Under the pieces are notes generated by a model. The model was given only the letters and a program-made list of their open reading frames with translations, had not been told where the DNA came from and searched no databases. Shown in pieces: positions 48,512 through 57,986 of a stretch of 64,000 bases of DNA. The DNA lies in the NCBI RefSeq assembly GCF_030931715.1, contig NZ_CP133261.1, positions 2,954,643 to 3,018,642 on the forward strand, read 5' to 3'. The DNA is from Tissierella sp. MB52-C2. Lineage in GTDB: Bacteria; Bacillota; Clostridia; Tissierellales; Tissierellaceae. Made by a program: the position numbers and the translations under genes. Each line of letters starts with the position of its first letter. The stretch's first letter is position 1.

Positions 48512-50036
48512 TTTTAAATATCATTCCAAGTTCCTTTACCTTAAAGACTATACAAAGTCCAAAGTAAACTGCTGCTCCTATAGCTACAGATCCTAATAAT
48601 AATCCCATTTGTATTATCTTTGTAGTTCCTATAATTGCTCCTAGCTTATAATATATTAAATACACTACTATTCCCATAACTAAAGAGGCTGCTAGAGTCT
48701 TTCCAAAGCATAATAAGTATTTAAATAATCCTATTGGTCCTATTTTGTTTCTCAAAGATATAAATAACATAATTGTAGTTACTGTAGCCGATATACTAGT
48801 TGCTAAGGCTAATCCTACATGACCCATTGGTTCTATAAGGATTAAGTTTAATACTAAATTTATGACTACTGCTATGACTCCATTTATCATAGGTGTTTTT
48901 GTATCCTGTAATGAATAATATACTCTATTTAACATTAGCCTAAGGGATGCACCTATAAGCCCTATGGAATAAAATATAAGAGCCTGACTTGTCATATAGG
49001 TTGCCAGCTCGTCAAAAGCATTCCTCTCAAAAAATAAATACACCATAGGCTCTGCTAATATAAACAATCCAATTGTTGCAGGAACAGTTACAATAAGTAT
49101 AATATTGATTCCTTGTCCTAATATTTCCTTTACCTTTTCATTATTATTTTGTGAAAAGGCTTGAGATAGCATTGGAAATATTACTGTAGTTATGGCCATT
49201 ATAAATACTGCTATGACCATATCGTTAATCTTTGAGGCATAGTTTAAGGCAGATATACTTCCTTCTATTAATCCTGATGCCAAAGTTTTGTCTATGATTA
49301 TATTTATCTGCTGAACTGCCGATCCAATTAAAACTGGACCTATAAGTACCATTGCCCTTTTTAAATATCGATCTCTTAAATTTATATTTAAACTATACCT
49401 ATATCCCATATGGTGAACTGCAGGTACTAGGATTAAAAACTGTAAAAGAGCTGCTATTACAGATACTATCATTAGAGTAACTATATTAGCTTCCTTTGCA
49501 AGGAAAAATAAGTAAAATAAAAATACGAAATTATATGGAAGTCCAGATATAGCAGGAGGTCCAAAGATTTGACTACTATTAAGCAGCCCTGAAAATACAT
49601 AGTTAAGCCCTAAAAGTACTGCTATGGGAAGACCTATTCTATTTAATTTTACAGCTAAATCAAATTGTTCCCCTTCAAATCCACTAGCTAAAACTTTAAT
49701 TATCAGTGGAGAAAATATATATCCAAATATTACTATAACTACGGTAATTATAAGGACTAGATTCAGTATATTATTTAAATATTTTAATTTACCTTTTCTA
49801 CCATATTTCTCATCTATTTCAGAGAATATAGGTATTAATGTAGTGTTTAAAGCCGCTCCCAAAGTAGACATTATAATTACTGTAGCAGTCATAGCTACAA
49901 AATAAGTATCTGTTTCCTTACCAGAACCAAATTTATTAGCAATCATAACTTCCCTAATGAAGCCTAAACCCTTCGACATCAATGTAAATATGGAAATCAT
50001 CAGTGCATTTCCTGCAATTTCTCGTTTTTTACTCAT
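48507..50036 (-). CDS. murJ: Lipid II flippase MurJ
   Basis: 509 residues with about fourteen membrane helices. The N-terminus 'TLMSKGLGFIREVMIANKFG' and the 'ALIFYSIGLIGASLRLMLNR' region are MurJ/MVF hallmarks. It moves lipid II to the outer face for peptidoglycan assembly. It overlaps the upstream PAS-GGDEF-EAL gene by 8 bases. Its final Lys-Arg and TAG come from the edge of a dispersed repeat. A MOP-family polysaccharide flippase is the alternative but less likely. Confidence 0.9.
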   Translation of the reverse strand: MSKKREIAGNALMISIFTLMSKGLGFIREVMIANKFGSGKETDTYFVAMTATVIIMSTLGAALNTTLIPIFSEIDEKYGRKGKLKYLNNILNLVLIITVVIVIFGYIFSPLIIKVLASGFEGEQFDLAVKLNRIGLPIAVLLGLNYVFSGLLNSSQIFGPPAISGLPYNFVFLFYLFFLAKEANIVTLMIVSVIAALLQFLILVPAVHHMGYRYSLNINLRDRYLKRAMVLIGPVLIGSAVQQINIIIDKTLASGLIEGSISALNYASKINDMVIAVFIMAITTVIFPMLSQAFSQNNNEKVKEILGQGINIILIVTVPATIGLFILAEPMVYLFFERNAFDELATYMTSQALIFYSIGLIGASLRLMLNRVYYSLQDTKTPMINGVIAVVINLVLNLILIEPMGHVGLALATSISATVTTIMLFISLRNKIGPIGLFKYLLCFGKTLAASLVMGIVVYLIYYKLGAIIGTTKIIQMGLLLGSVAIGAAVYFGLCIVFKVKELGMIFKR

Positions 50037-52059
50037 GGTTAGTCACCTTTTTATCGTTTAATAGTATTTCTTCAAATGATTTTGCTTCTAATGGTTCAGC
50101 TAAATAATACCCTTGACCATAATCACATCTTACTTCTGAAAGAATATGTCTCTGTTCTTCAGTTTCTATACCTTCCGCTGTTATTTTAAGCCCTAAGGTA
50201 TGGGCCAATTCTATTATGGATTTAACTATTACCGCTTCTTCACTATGTCTCTCCATGGTTCTAATAAACTCTCTATCCATTTTTACATTGTGAATAGGAA
50301 GTCTTTTTAATTGAGCCAAGGAAGAATATCCTGTCCCAAAATCATCTAAGGATATTCCTATACCTAATTCTTCTAATTTAGTTAAAACCTTTATGGATCC
50401 ATCTATATTATCCATAAAAGAAGTTTCTGTAATCTCCAATATTATTTCATCAGGTCTTAGATTATATTTCTCTAATAGTTCTTCTATTTCATCATCTATA
50501 TTTCTATTTACTAAAGATTTACTTGAAATATTTAAAGATAATTTAATATGGGAATACCCCTTATTATTCCAAATCATCTTTTGACTAAGTCCCATTTTAA
50601 GAACTAAAGAAGTCACATCAAAAATTTGTCCTGTTTCCTCTATAAGTGGTATATATTCTAAGGGTGGTATATATCCTCTTTCTGGATGGAACCATCTAAG
50701 CAGAGCTTCTGCTCCATAAACAGTGTTTTTTTCTATATCTATAATAGGTTGATAGTAAAGGCTAAATTGCTCCTCCTCTATGGCTTTTCTTATTTGATTT
50801 ACCATAAATGTATTTTCAACTATCCTTTTACCCATTTCATATTCATAGAAGGCATAACCATTTTTGCCCTTATTTTTCATATGATACATTGCCATATTGG
50901 AATATCTCATTAGTTGAGAAAAATTGTCTCCATCATTGGGATATATGGATATTCCTATACTTGCTGACACAATAAATTCCTCTTTATCAATTTGCCAAGG
51001 TTCTTGAATTTCTTGTAATATTTTCTCTGTTTTAAATTTTATATCTTCCCTATCCTTTATATCATATAGAATGATAGCATATTCATCTTCACTTAATTTA
51101 TATAGATAGTTTTTATCTTCTTTAAATTCTCCAAGTACAGCCGATATATGAACTAACAGCTCGTCCCCTAGATCATGTCCCAAAGCGTCATTAATCTGTC
51201 TAAAATTATCTATATCTATATATAAAAGTGATAACTTTGCCTTATTGACCCTTGCTTCTTCCAGTAACCTTTCCCCTTCAGTTTTGAACATACTCTTATT
51301 TGGAAGCCCTGTTAAAGCGTCGAAATATGCTAAGTCCTTTAACTTCTTTACCAGTTTTTTCTGTTCTGTTATATCAGTACCAAAGGAAATTATTTGCACT
51401 ACATTTTTATCATTATCATAGACAGGACAATCTGTCCATATAAACTCTAGAAGTTTTCCTTCCTTAGAAGTCCATCTATCTCCTATACTATTTTTAAGGG
51501 ATTTCCCCGTTTTAATATATTTAATAAGCCCTTCAACTTTAGACTTATCTTCTTCAAATAAAAATAAATCTATCCAGCTCCTACCAATTAATTCTTCTTC
51601 CTTATATCCTGTGATTTCCTCTCCATAGGGATTAAAGCTTGTGATTCTTCCTTCTAAATCCCAAGTAAATATCACGATAGCAGAATTTTTCAATATATTA
51701 TCAGATAGATTTTTTTCATCATTCAATTTTCCTTCTATCTCTATAAGTTCTCTCTTAGTTGTATCTAATTTCTCCATGTTTTTATGTAAAATAGTGGTTA
51801 TATCTTTCATCTTATTTAATCTTTTATAGATTAAGAAGTATATTATAATAGTAGTTATAAATATGAAACCCAACCCATTATAAAACTGTATAGAATTATA
51901 GGTCTCCAACTTATTATTTCTATATAAAAACAAATGGGACAAATATATCCCCGCAGAGCCTAGGACTAAATATATAATAGAAATCCTTAGGGATTCTCTT
52001 TGGGGTGATAAATATTTTAAATCCAATAAGTCTTTTAAGTCTTTTTCATCTATTTCCAC
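50029..52059 (-). CDS. Membrane PAS-GGDEF-EAL protein, probable c-di-GMP phosphodiesterase
   Basis: I choose the GTG at 52059 (MEIDEKDLKDLLDLKYL), 6-7 bases after GGGGG; 676 residues. Two membrane helices (about 24-45 and 62-82) are followed by a coiled coil, a PAS domain (about 110-235), GGDEF (about 245-405) and EAL (about 415-665). The GGDEF signature reads SEDEY, so cyclase activity is unlikely. The EAL domain keeps EALLRW, LEITETSFMD, DDFGTGYSSL, a Lys in VKMDREFI and AEGIETEEQ, so hydrolysis of c-di-GMP is expected. It is coupled to murJ by an 8-base overlap. Confidence 0.9.
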   Translation of the reverse strand: MEIDEKDLKDLLDLKYLSPQRESLRISIIYLVLGSAGIYLSHLFLYRNNKLETYNSIQFYNGLGFIFITTIIIYFLIYKRLNKMKDITTILHKNMEKLDTTKRELIEIEGKLNDEKNLSDNILKNSAIVIFTWDLEGRITSFNPYGEEITGYKEEELIGRSWIDLFLFEEDKSKVEGLIKYIKTGKSLKNSIGDRWTSKEGKLLEFIWTDCPVYDNDKNVVQIISFGTDITEQKKLVKKLKDLAYFDALTGLPNKSMFKTEGERLLEEARVNKAKLSLLYIDIDNFRQINDALGHDLGDELLVHISAVLGEFKEDKNYLYKLSEDEYAIILYDIKDREDIKFKTEKILQEIQEPWQIDKEEFIVSASIGISIYPNDGDNFSQLMRYSNMAMYHMKNKGKNGYAFYEYEMGKRIVENTFMVNQIRKAIEEEQFSLYYQPIIDIEKNTVYGAEALLRWFHPERGYIPPLEYIPLIEETGQIFDVTSLVLKMGLSQKMIWNNKGYSHIKLSLNISSKSLVNRNIDDEIEELLEKYNLRPDEIILEITETSFMDNIDGSIKVLTKLEELGIGISLDDFGTGYSSLAQLKRLPIHNVKMDREFIRTMERHSEEAVIVKSIIELAHTLGLKITAEGIETEEQRHILSEVRCDYGQGYYLAEPLEAKSFEEILLNDKKVTNHE

Positions 52060-52145
52060 ACTATACCCCCTATCTATATTGAAGTATATTAATTGTATCA
52101 AATTTTTTTCTTAGTGTCACTAATATTACCATTATATATGAAAGA

Positions 52146-52176
52146 AAAGCAATCTATATGCGAAATAGATTGCTTT
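52146..52176 (-). terminator. Terminator overlapping the end of the SLH-PrcB gene
   Basis: AAAGCAATCTA and TAGATTGCTTT form an 11-base stem around TATGCGAAA, followed on the minus strand by TCTTTC. The right arm lies in the coding region, and the TAG stop (52154-52156) is in the left arm. Confidence 0.7.
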
Positions 52177-53020
52177 CTAAACCAATTATATTGAAAATAT
52201 ATGGTGGAGTCATTAGTTTGTCCTTTGGAATCTCTATAGTCATAGTCTTATAAGTTATAACCTGAAGTTGCATCATTCCTTCTTTTGGTGGTTTAATATC
52301 TAAGTATATTTTATAGCCCTCTCTTCCATTGACTATTTTCCCAACATCAAGGGAGTATCCTGGAGTTGGGAACTCCTTGGTAATGGTGACTAGTACCTTA
52401 TCATTGTCTTCCTTTACTATTACCGATTCCTGATTATTATAAGACTCAACTATGCCTGATACATTAAATGATACCTCTCTTATTCCTCTCATTTCTTCCA
52501 AGACTCCTTTCAGCCTTTGTAAGATTATTATGGATTCTATCTTTGTTAATTCTTTATCTGGCATAAATATAGTATCTGAAACACCATAGATAATCTTCAA
52601 ATTAAATAGTACTCCTAATAATTCTATGCTTTCTTTATTCATTGTATTAATATCTTTGAAAGGAAGTTCTTCTTTTTTGTCTATTATATTCTCTAATTCA
52701 GTTAATCTTTTACCAATGATTTCTACTGCTTCTTTTCTAGTTAAAATTCCGTCTACTATGGTACTATTTGTAAATTCAAAATCATAATCCTTAAAAAGTG
52801 AAGCTACTGAAAGGGCAAAATCCTTTCTAGACATGTCTTCATCTGGTTCAAATTTGCTGAAGTTATCCTTAGCAAAATAGGGAAAATAATAAGAAATGAA
52901 TTCCTTATCTACTAAATCCTTAGCCCAATGATTACTTAACCTATCCTCCATAGTAGCAAAAGATGTAGTACTAGTTAGAATAATAATTACTAATAGTAGT
53001 GAAGATATAATTCTTTTCAT
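52154..53020 (-). CDS. Exported SLH-like protein with C-terminal PrcB-like domain
   Basis: 288 residues. The signal peptide (MKRIISSLLLVIIILTSTTS) is followed by diverged SLH motifs: LSNHWAKDLVDKEFISYYF, 'LPFKDINTMNKESIELLGVL' and 'IYGVSDTIFMPDKELTKIES'. The last about 100 residues, with 'DKVLVTITKEFPTPGYSLDV' and 'EGMMQLQVITYKTMTIEIPK', look like the PrcB C-terminal domain (a TGGYS-type turn). PrcB-type domains are linked to protein binding or protease complexes. The combination suggests a wall-attached binding protein; the substrate is unknown. Confidence 0.72.
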   Translation of the reverse strand: MKRIISSLLLVIIILTSTTSFATMEDRLSNHWAKDLVDKEFISYYFPYFAKDNFSKFEPDEDMSRKDFALSVASLFKDYDFEFTNSTIVDGILTRKEAVEIIGKRLTELENIIDKKEELPFKDINTMNKESIELLGVLFNLKIIYGVSDTIFMPDKELTKIESIIILQRLKGVLEEMRGIREVSFNVSGIVESYNNQESVIVKEDNDKVLVTITKEFPTPGYSLDVGKIVNGREGYKIYLDIKPPKEGMMQLQVITYKTMTIEIPKDKLMTPPYIFNIIGLESNLFRI

Positions 53021-53113
53021 ATACTTACCTCCTCTGTTTGAATTGACAATTTTTAGTTATTTATATTATACCCTAATAAAGTAAGAAAGAGGTTACATTA
53101 CTATTACAAATGC

Positions 53114-53158
53114 AATAATTCCGATTTTTGAAGCCAGGCTTCAAAAATCGGAGTTATT
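53114..53158 (-). terminator. Terminator of the AATAACTCCG family, copy 4 (after livF)
   Basis: AATAATTCCGATTTTTGAAGCC pairs with GGCTTCAAAAATCGGAGTTATT. It begins 3 bases after the livF stop; the minus strand continues into a short A/T-rich stretch. Confidence 0.85.
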
Positions 53159-53160
53159 CA

Positions 53161-53868
53161 TTATTCACTGCCTAAATATGCTTCCTTCACCTTAGTATTA
53201 TTTAGTAGTTCTTCTCCCTTTCCTTCTAGTACTAAAGATCCTGTTTCTAATACATAGGCATAGTCTGCTATTTCTAAAGCTTTCTTTGCATTTTGTTCTA
53301 CTAATAGAATTGTATTTCCCTGACTGTGTATCTCCTTTATAATGTCAAATATATCTTTAACTAGCAGTGGTGCCAAACCTAAAGATGGTTCATCTAACAT
53401 CAATACCTTTGGTCTTATCATCATGGCTCTTCCCACTGCTAACATTTGTTGTTCTCCACCAGATAAGGTTCCTGATTTTTGCCACGATCTTTCCTTAAGC
53501 CTTGGGAATAAATTGTATACTTTTTGTATATCTTCATTTATACCAACTTTATCCTTCCTTGTATATGCTCCTAGAATAAGGTTTTCTTCTACAGTAAGGT
53601 TGGCAAATACCCTTCTTCCCTCTGGAGATAAGACTATGCCCTTTTTAACTATTTCCATGGTTTTCAGATTAGTTAGATCCTCACTATCATACTCTACTAT
53701 ACCTTGCTCCTTCTTTACTAAATTCATAATCGCTCTAAGGGTAGAAGATTTTCCTGCTCCATTGGCACCTATTAGAGTAACTATTTTATTTTCTGATATA
53801 TCAATATTAATTCCCCTCAAGGCCTTAATTCCACCATAGCTGACATGAAGGTTTTTTATACTTAGCAT
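53161..53868 (-). CDS. livF: Branched-chain amino acid ABC transporter ATPase LivF
   Basis: 235 residues. Walker A LIGANGAGKSSTLRAIM, signature LSGGEQQMLAVGRAM and Walker B VLMLDEPSLGLAPLLV are typical of LivF, and IVEYDSEDLTNL matches the subfamily. It is the last gene of livKHMGF, overlapping livG by one base (TAATG). Confidence 0.95.
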   Translation of the reverse strand: MLSIKNLHVSYGGIKALRGINIDISENKIVTLIGANGAGKSSTLRAIMNLVKKEQGIVEYDSEDLTNLKTMEIVKKGIVLSPEGRRVFANLTVEENLILGAYTRKDKVGINEDIQKVYNLFPRLKERSWQKSGTLSGGEQQMLAVGRAMMIRPKVLMLDEPSLGLAPLLVKDIFDIIKEIHSQGNTILLVEQNAKKALEIADYAYVLETGSLVLEGKGEELLNNTKVKEAYLGSE

Positions 53869-54623
53869 TAATCCACCCCCAGATATGCTTCTATAACTTT
53901 AGAATCATTTTGGATTTCTTCTGGACTTCCCTCTGCAATTAGAGTTCCATGATCTAGTACATATATTTTCTCACAGATTCCCATGACGACCTCCATATGA
54001 TGTTCTATTAAAAATATGGTTAAATCAAATTCCTTCTTGATCTGAGAAATAAACTCCATTAATTCTTGGGTTTCCTGAGGGTTCATTCCTGCGGCGGGTT
54101 CATCTAAAAGTAATAGCTTAGGATCTGTAGCCAAAGCTCTAGCTATTTCAAGCCGTCTTTGTTTTCCATAGGGTAGAGAAAATGCCTTTTCGTTTCTTTC
54201 CTCATATAAACCTACCTTCTCAAGAAGATAATTGGATTTTTCCAACATCTCTTTTTCTTCTTTATTATAATTTGGTAGTCTTAGGACAGAAGAAAATATA
54301 CCTGATTTTAACCTTAAATGTCCTCCTATAAATACATTGTCCAAAACAGACAATTCCTTAAACAATCGTATATTTTGAAAAGTTCTACATACTCCAAGAT
54401 ATGCTATTTCATCTGGTCTTAAGGTGGATATTAGTTTTTCATTAAATAAAACCTGTCCCTCTGTAGGCTTATATACTCCTGTAACTACGTTAAACACTGT
54501 GGTCTTTCCAGCACCATTAGGCCCTATTAAACCTACTATCTGCCCTTTATCTATATTTGCTGCGAAATTATTTACAGCCACTACTCCACCAAATTTCATA
54601 GTTACATTATTAATTTTTAGCAT
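53868..54623 (-). CDS. livG: Branched-chain amino acid ABC transporter ATPase LivG
   Basis: 251 residues. Walker A LIGPNGAGKTTVFNVVTG and the LivG-specific GVCRTFQNIRLFKELSVLDN are present. The LPYGKQRRLEIARALATDP signature and LLLDEPAAGMNPQET Walker B region follow. It overlaps livM by 14 bases and livF by one base. Confidence 0.95.
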   Translation of the reverse strand: MLKINNVTMKFGGVVAVNNFAANIDKGQIVGLIGPNGAGKTTVFNVVTGVYKPTEGQVLFNEKLISTLRPDEIAYLGVCRTFQNIRLFKELSVLDNVFIGGHLRLKSGIFSSVLRLPNYNKEEKEMLEKSNYLLEKVGLYEERNEKAFSLPYGKQRRLEIARALATDPKLLLLDEPAAGMNPQETQELMEFISQIKKEFDLTIFLIEHHMEVVMGICEKIYVLDHGTLIAEGSPEEIQNDSKVIEAYLGVD

Positions 54624-55641
54624 ATCTACCCCTCACTTTCTCTAGGGCATTTTTCATAAATCCGTCCTTTTTAAATATAACCACCAACATCAAAATTAAA
54701 GAAAACACTACCATTCTAAGACCTGGCAACGCTGGTGTTATAGTAAATCCTAAGTTCATAGGCTCATCTAAGAATCTTAGAGCCTCCATGGCTACAGTTA
54801 TAACTATGGCAGATACTACATTTCCGTTTATATTACCCATGCCACCTAATACTACCATCAATAGAATATTAAAAGTTAAGGCAAATTTAAATTGAGTTGG
54901 ATCTATAGTTCCCAAAGAAGTAGCCAAAAGCCCTCCACCAATTCCTGCCAAAAATGAGCCTATGGTAAAGCTAAGTACCTTATGCTTAAATAGATTAATT
55001 CCCATGGATCTTGCTGCAATTTCATCTTCACGAATTGCTTTAAATGCCTTACCATAACTGCTTTTCATAAGGAACTTCATAAATACAATAACAAGTATGG
55101 CTATTCCCCATGACCACAAAAGATTAGGCTTTTGATTTATAGTAAGCTTTGGTATACCCTTAAGTCCAAGAGAACCATTAGTTATGGTTTGAAGATTGAC
55201 TATTAAAATTCTAATTATCTCTGAAAAACCTAAAGTAGCAATGGCTAAATAGTCATCTGTTAATTTAAGCACTGGTGCACCAATTAAAAAACCAAATAAT
55301 GCAGCAAATAATCCACCTATTATTAAAGCCAATATAAATGGAAGATTAAGATTTAATAAAAATGGCATCATTGGTTTCATATAAAAATTCATTTCCTTAG
55401 TGGCTACAGGCATAGTGAGAATTGCCACAGTATAAGCACCTATTGCCATAAATCCTGCATGACCTAAAGAAAATAGCCCTGTAAAACCATTGATTAAGTT
55501 CATACTTAAAGCTAGGACTACATAAATTCCACAAAGGTTTATAATGGTAACTTTATAATTATCTAGAAAGATATTCATAAAGACTAATACTACAAGAATT
55601 ACTGCAATTAAGATTATATTAAAAATAGTATTTTTCTTCAT
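54610..55641 (-). CDS. livM: Branched-chain amino acid ABC transporter permease LivM
   Basis: 343 residues with about nine to ten membrane helices. 'LINGFTGLFSLGHAGFMAIG', 'DDYLAIATLGFSEIIRILIV' and 'AIREDEIAARSMGINLFKHK' are LivM signatures. It forms the channel with LivH. It starts 3 bases after the livH stop. Confidence 0.95.
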   Translation of the reverse strand: MKKNTIFNIILIAVILVVLVFMNIFLDNYKVTIINLCGIYVVLALSMNLINGFTGLFSLGHAGFMAIGAYTVAILTMPVATKEMNFYMKPMMPFLLNLNLPFILALIIGGLFAALFGFLIGAPVLKLTDDYLAIATLGFSEIIRILIVNLQTITNGSLGLKGIPKLTINQKPNLLWSWGIAILVIVFMKFLMKSSYGKAFKAIREDEIAARSMGINLFKHKVLSFTIGSFLAGIGGGLLATSLGTIDPTQFKFALTFNILLMVVLGGMGNINGNVVSAIVITVAMEALRFLDEPMNLGFTITPALPGLRMVVFSLILMLVVIFKKDGFMKNALEKVRGRYAKN

Positions 55642-55643
55642 GG

Positions 55644-56537
55644 CTACACCTTCTCCGCTATTTTTTCTCCCATTAAACCTGTTGGTTTCACCAGGAGTAT
55701 AATAATAAGTAATACAAAGGCAAATGCATCTCTATATCCTGTTAAACTCGGTAAAAATGCTATAAGAAGTATTTCTCCAAGACCTAAAATAAATCCACCA
55801 AGAACAGCACCTGATATACTTCCTATTCCACCTATAACTGCTGCTATAAAGCATTTCAGTCCAGGCAATACACCCATATGTGGCATAAGTTGAGGGTATT
55901 TTATTCCCCACATAATACCACCTACTGCTGCTAAAAATGAACCTATAAAGAAAGTAATAGATATAGTATTGTTAATATCTATACCCATAAGACTTGCAGC
56001 TTCATAGTCCTTAGATAAAGCTCTCATTGCCATTCCTGTCCTTGTTTTTTGGATAAAAAAGTTTAAGACAACTAAAAGAATTACTGTAACTATTGGGATT
56101 ATAAAATTGACTAAGGCCACAGAAACTTCTCCAATATTTATCACCTTATTGAATACTTCAGGAGTAGGGAAAGCCTTTGGCCTTCCCCCAAATAATAATA
56201 CTCCTAAGTTTTGTAATAAAAATGATGCACCTATGGCAGATATAAGAACAGTAATCCTAGGTGAACCTCTTAAAGGTTTGTAAGCAAGTCTCTCTAAAAT
56301 TACTCCCAAAATTCCAGTAATTATTGAAACAAGGATAAATACTATATACCAAGGTATGGAAGTGTATGTTAGACCATAAAAAGCTAAATAGGTACCAAGC
56401 ATAAAAACATCTCCATGGGCAAAGTTAATAAGCCTTAATATCCCATAAACCATAGTATATCCAATGGCAATCAGAGCATAAAGACTCCCCAAAGAAATAC
56501 CATTTGCCATATGTTGTAGGAATTCTTGTACGCTCAT
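55644..56537 (-). CDS. livH: Branched-chain amino acid ABC transporter permease LivH
   Basis: 297 residues with eight membrane helices. 'GSLYALIAIGYTMVYGILRL', INFAHGDVFMLG and 'AVIGGIGSISGAVLGGFILG' are the family hallmarks. It follows livK after an 18-base gap and a GGAGG ribosome site. Confidence 0.95.
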   Translation of the reverse strand: MSVQEFLQHMANGISLGSLYALIAIGYTMVYGILRLINFAHGDVFMLGTYLAFYGLTYTSIPWYIVFILVSIITGILGVILERLAYKPLRGSPRITVLISAIGASFLLQNLGVLLFGGRPKAFPTPEVFNKVINIGEVSVALVNFIIPIVTVILLVVLNFFIQKTRTGMAMRALSKDYEAASLMGIDINNTISITFFIGSFLAAVGGIMWGIKYPQLMPHMGVLPGLKCFIAAVIGGIGSISGAVLGGFILGLGEILLIAFLPSLTGYRDAFAFVLLIIILLVKPTGLMGEKIAEKV

Positions 56538-56555
56538 AGTTCTTCCTCCATAGTT

Positions 56556-57719
56556 TTATTTTATTGGTTCTACTGTAGTTAAATAAACAAATTTACCATT
56601 TTCAACTTTATTGATAACAGCTGATTTAACAGCATCACCATTTTCATCTAAAGAAATATTTCCTGTTGCCCCTACGAAACCATCAGTAGCTGCAATTTTA
56701 TCTCTTATAAGAACTGGATTAGCTTCTCCTGCTTTTTCTATAGCTTCTATAATAACCATATATGCATCATAGCCTAAAGCTGCAAATGCATTGGCATCTT
56801 TATTATACTTCTTTGTATATTCTTCTAAGAAAGACTTAGAAACATCAGTAACTGGGGATTCTGCTGTAAAGTGAGTACTATATACTGCACCTTCTACTGC
56901 TTCTCCACCTATTTCTATAAATTCTGGGGCTTCCCAAGTATCTCCACCAAGAATTGGTACAGTAATACCTAGTTCTCTTGCTTGTTTAATTAGTAATGCT
57001 GACTCTCCATAGTTTCCTGGAGCAAATATTACATCTGGATTAAGGGATTTTATATTGGTAAGTTGGGCTGAGAAATCTTGATCTCCTGTATTATAGGATG
57101 ATTCCCCTACTATGGAAGATTCTGAACCAGTTAATTCTATAAATGCCTTTTTAAAATATGAGGAAAGTCCAACTGAATAGTCTTGTTGTACGTCTTGGAT
57201 TATGGCAGCTTTCTTCGCACTTAAATCATTAAATGCATAGTTAGCCATAACTGTACCTTGGAATGGATCTATGAAACATACTCTAAAATAATAATCATTG
57301 TTTAAAGTTACAAGAGGGTTAGTAGGTGAACAACCTACTGCTGGAACCTTTGCAGTCTTAACTATATCTCCTGCAGCCATGGATAATGAACTGCCATAAC
57401 TACCTATAATGGCAACTACCTTATCCTTGTCTACAAGACGAGAAGCTGCATTGGCTGCCTCAACCTTGTCAGATTTATTGTCTACTATAACTAAATCTAC
57501 TTTTTTGCCTAAAACTGTACTTACCTTTTCATTGGCAAGTTTGATACCTTCTACAGTCATTTCTCCGCCTGCTGCGTTAGCACCTGTCATAGGCTCAAAT
57601 ACACCTATTTTGATTACATTACTTGAATCTGGACTAGATGTTTCCTTAGTACTGCATCCTGATAAAACCGATAATACTAAAACTGCTGACAAAACAAATA
57701 ACAATACCTTTTTCTTCAT
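56556..57719 (-). CDS. livK: Branched-chain amino acid-type substrate-binding lipoprotein LivK
   Basis: 387 residues. The lipobox is VLSVLSGC with Cys22, followed by a Ser/Thr linker. The periplasmic-binding fold type I has 'KIGVFEPMTGANAAGGEMTV', 'AIIGSYGSSLSMAAGDIVKT' and 'ALGYDAYMVIIEAIEKAG'. The family also binds amides, short peptides and other amino acids, so substrate is not certain. It is first in the operon, behind a strong promoter. Confidence 0.93.
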   Translation of the reverse strand: MKKKVLLFVLSAVLVLSVLSGCSTKETSSPDSSNVIKIGVFEPMTGANAAGGEMTVEGIKLANEKVSTVLGKKVDLVIVDNKSDKVEAANAASRLVDKDKVVAIIGSYGSSLSMAAGDIVKTAKVPAVGCSPTNPLVTLNNDYYFRVCFIDPFQGTVMANYAFNDLSAKKAAIIQDVQQDYSVGLSSYFKKAFIELTGSESSIVGESSYNTGDQDFSAQLTNIKSLNPDVIFAPGNYGESALLIKQARELGITVPILGGDTWEAPEFIEIGGEAVEGAVYSTHFTAESPVTDVSKSFLEEYTKKYNKDANAFAALGYDAYMVIIEAIEKAGEANPVLIRDKIAATDGFVGATGNISLDENGDAVKSAVINKVENGKFVYLTTVEPIK

Positions 57720-57793
57720 AAAAATTCCTCCTTTTTTAAATTAAAACCAATTAAAATTTTGTAGGAGTCATACTGTCAAAGTTTCATGGTAAT

Positions 57794-57822
57794 AGTATAC
57801 TACTGGAACTTCTTAAAGTCAA
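57794..57822 (-). promoter_or_regulatory. Sigma-A-type promoter of livKHMGF
   Basis: TTGACT (57817-57822) and TATACT (57794-57799) are 17 bases apart on the minus strand, with a leader of about 70 bases before livK. The leader shows no clear riboswitch or T-box. The rest of the gap (57823-57986) is very AT-rich; a TATAAT at about 57944 may serve the chemotaxis gene. Confidence 0.8.
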
Positions 57823-57986
57823 TAAATTCTATATCTTCAAATAATTCCAAATAATTAAATCTCCCTTTAATAATTGTAATAACTATTATAATTATAATTA
57901 TATTTAGAATTTTACGTTTTATGTGACTTTGTGGTAAATTTGGTATATAATTGTTTTAATACAATTTTATTCAGGGAGTGAGGAAT

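Noticed and set aside
53342-53839. 165-codon plus-strand frame opposite livF
   Set aside because: Complement of a clear ABC ATPase; composition mirrors the opposite strand and no ribosome site is seen.
57720-57793. T-box or riboswitch in the livK leader
   Set aside because: The leader is short, about 70 bases, and shows neither a T-box sequence nor a terminator/antiterminator pair.
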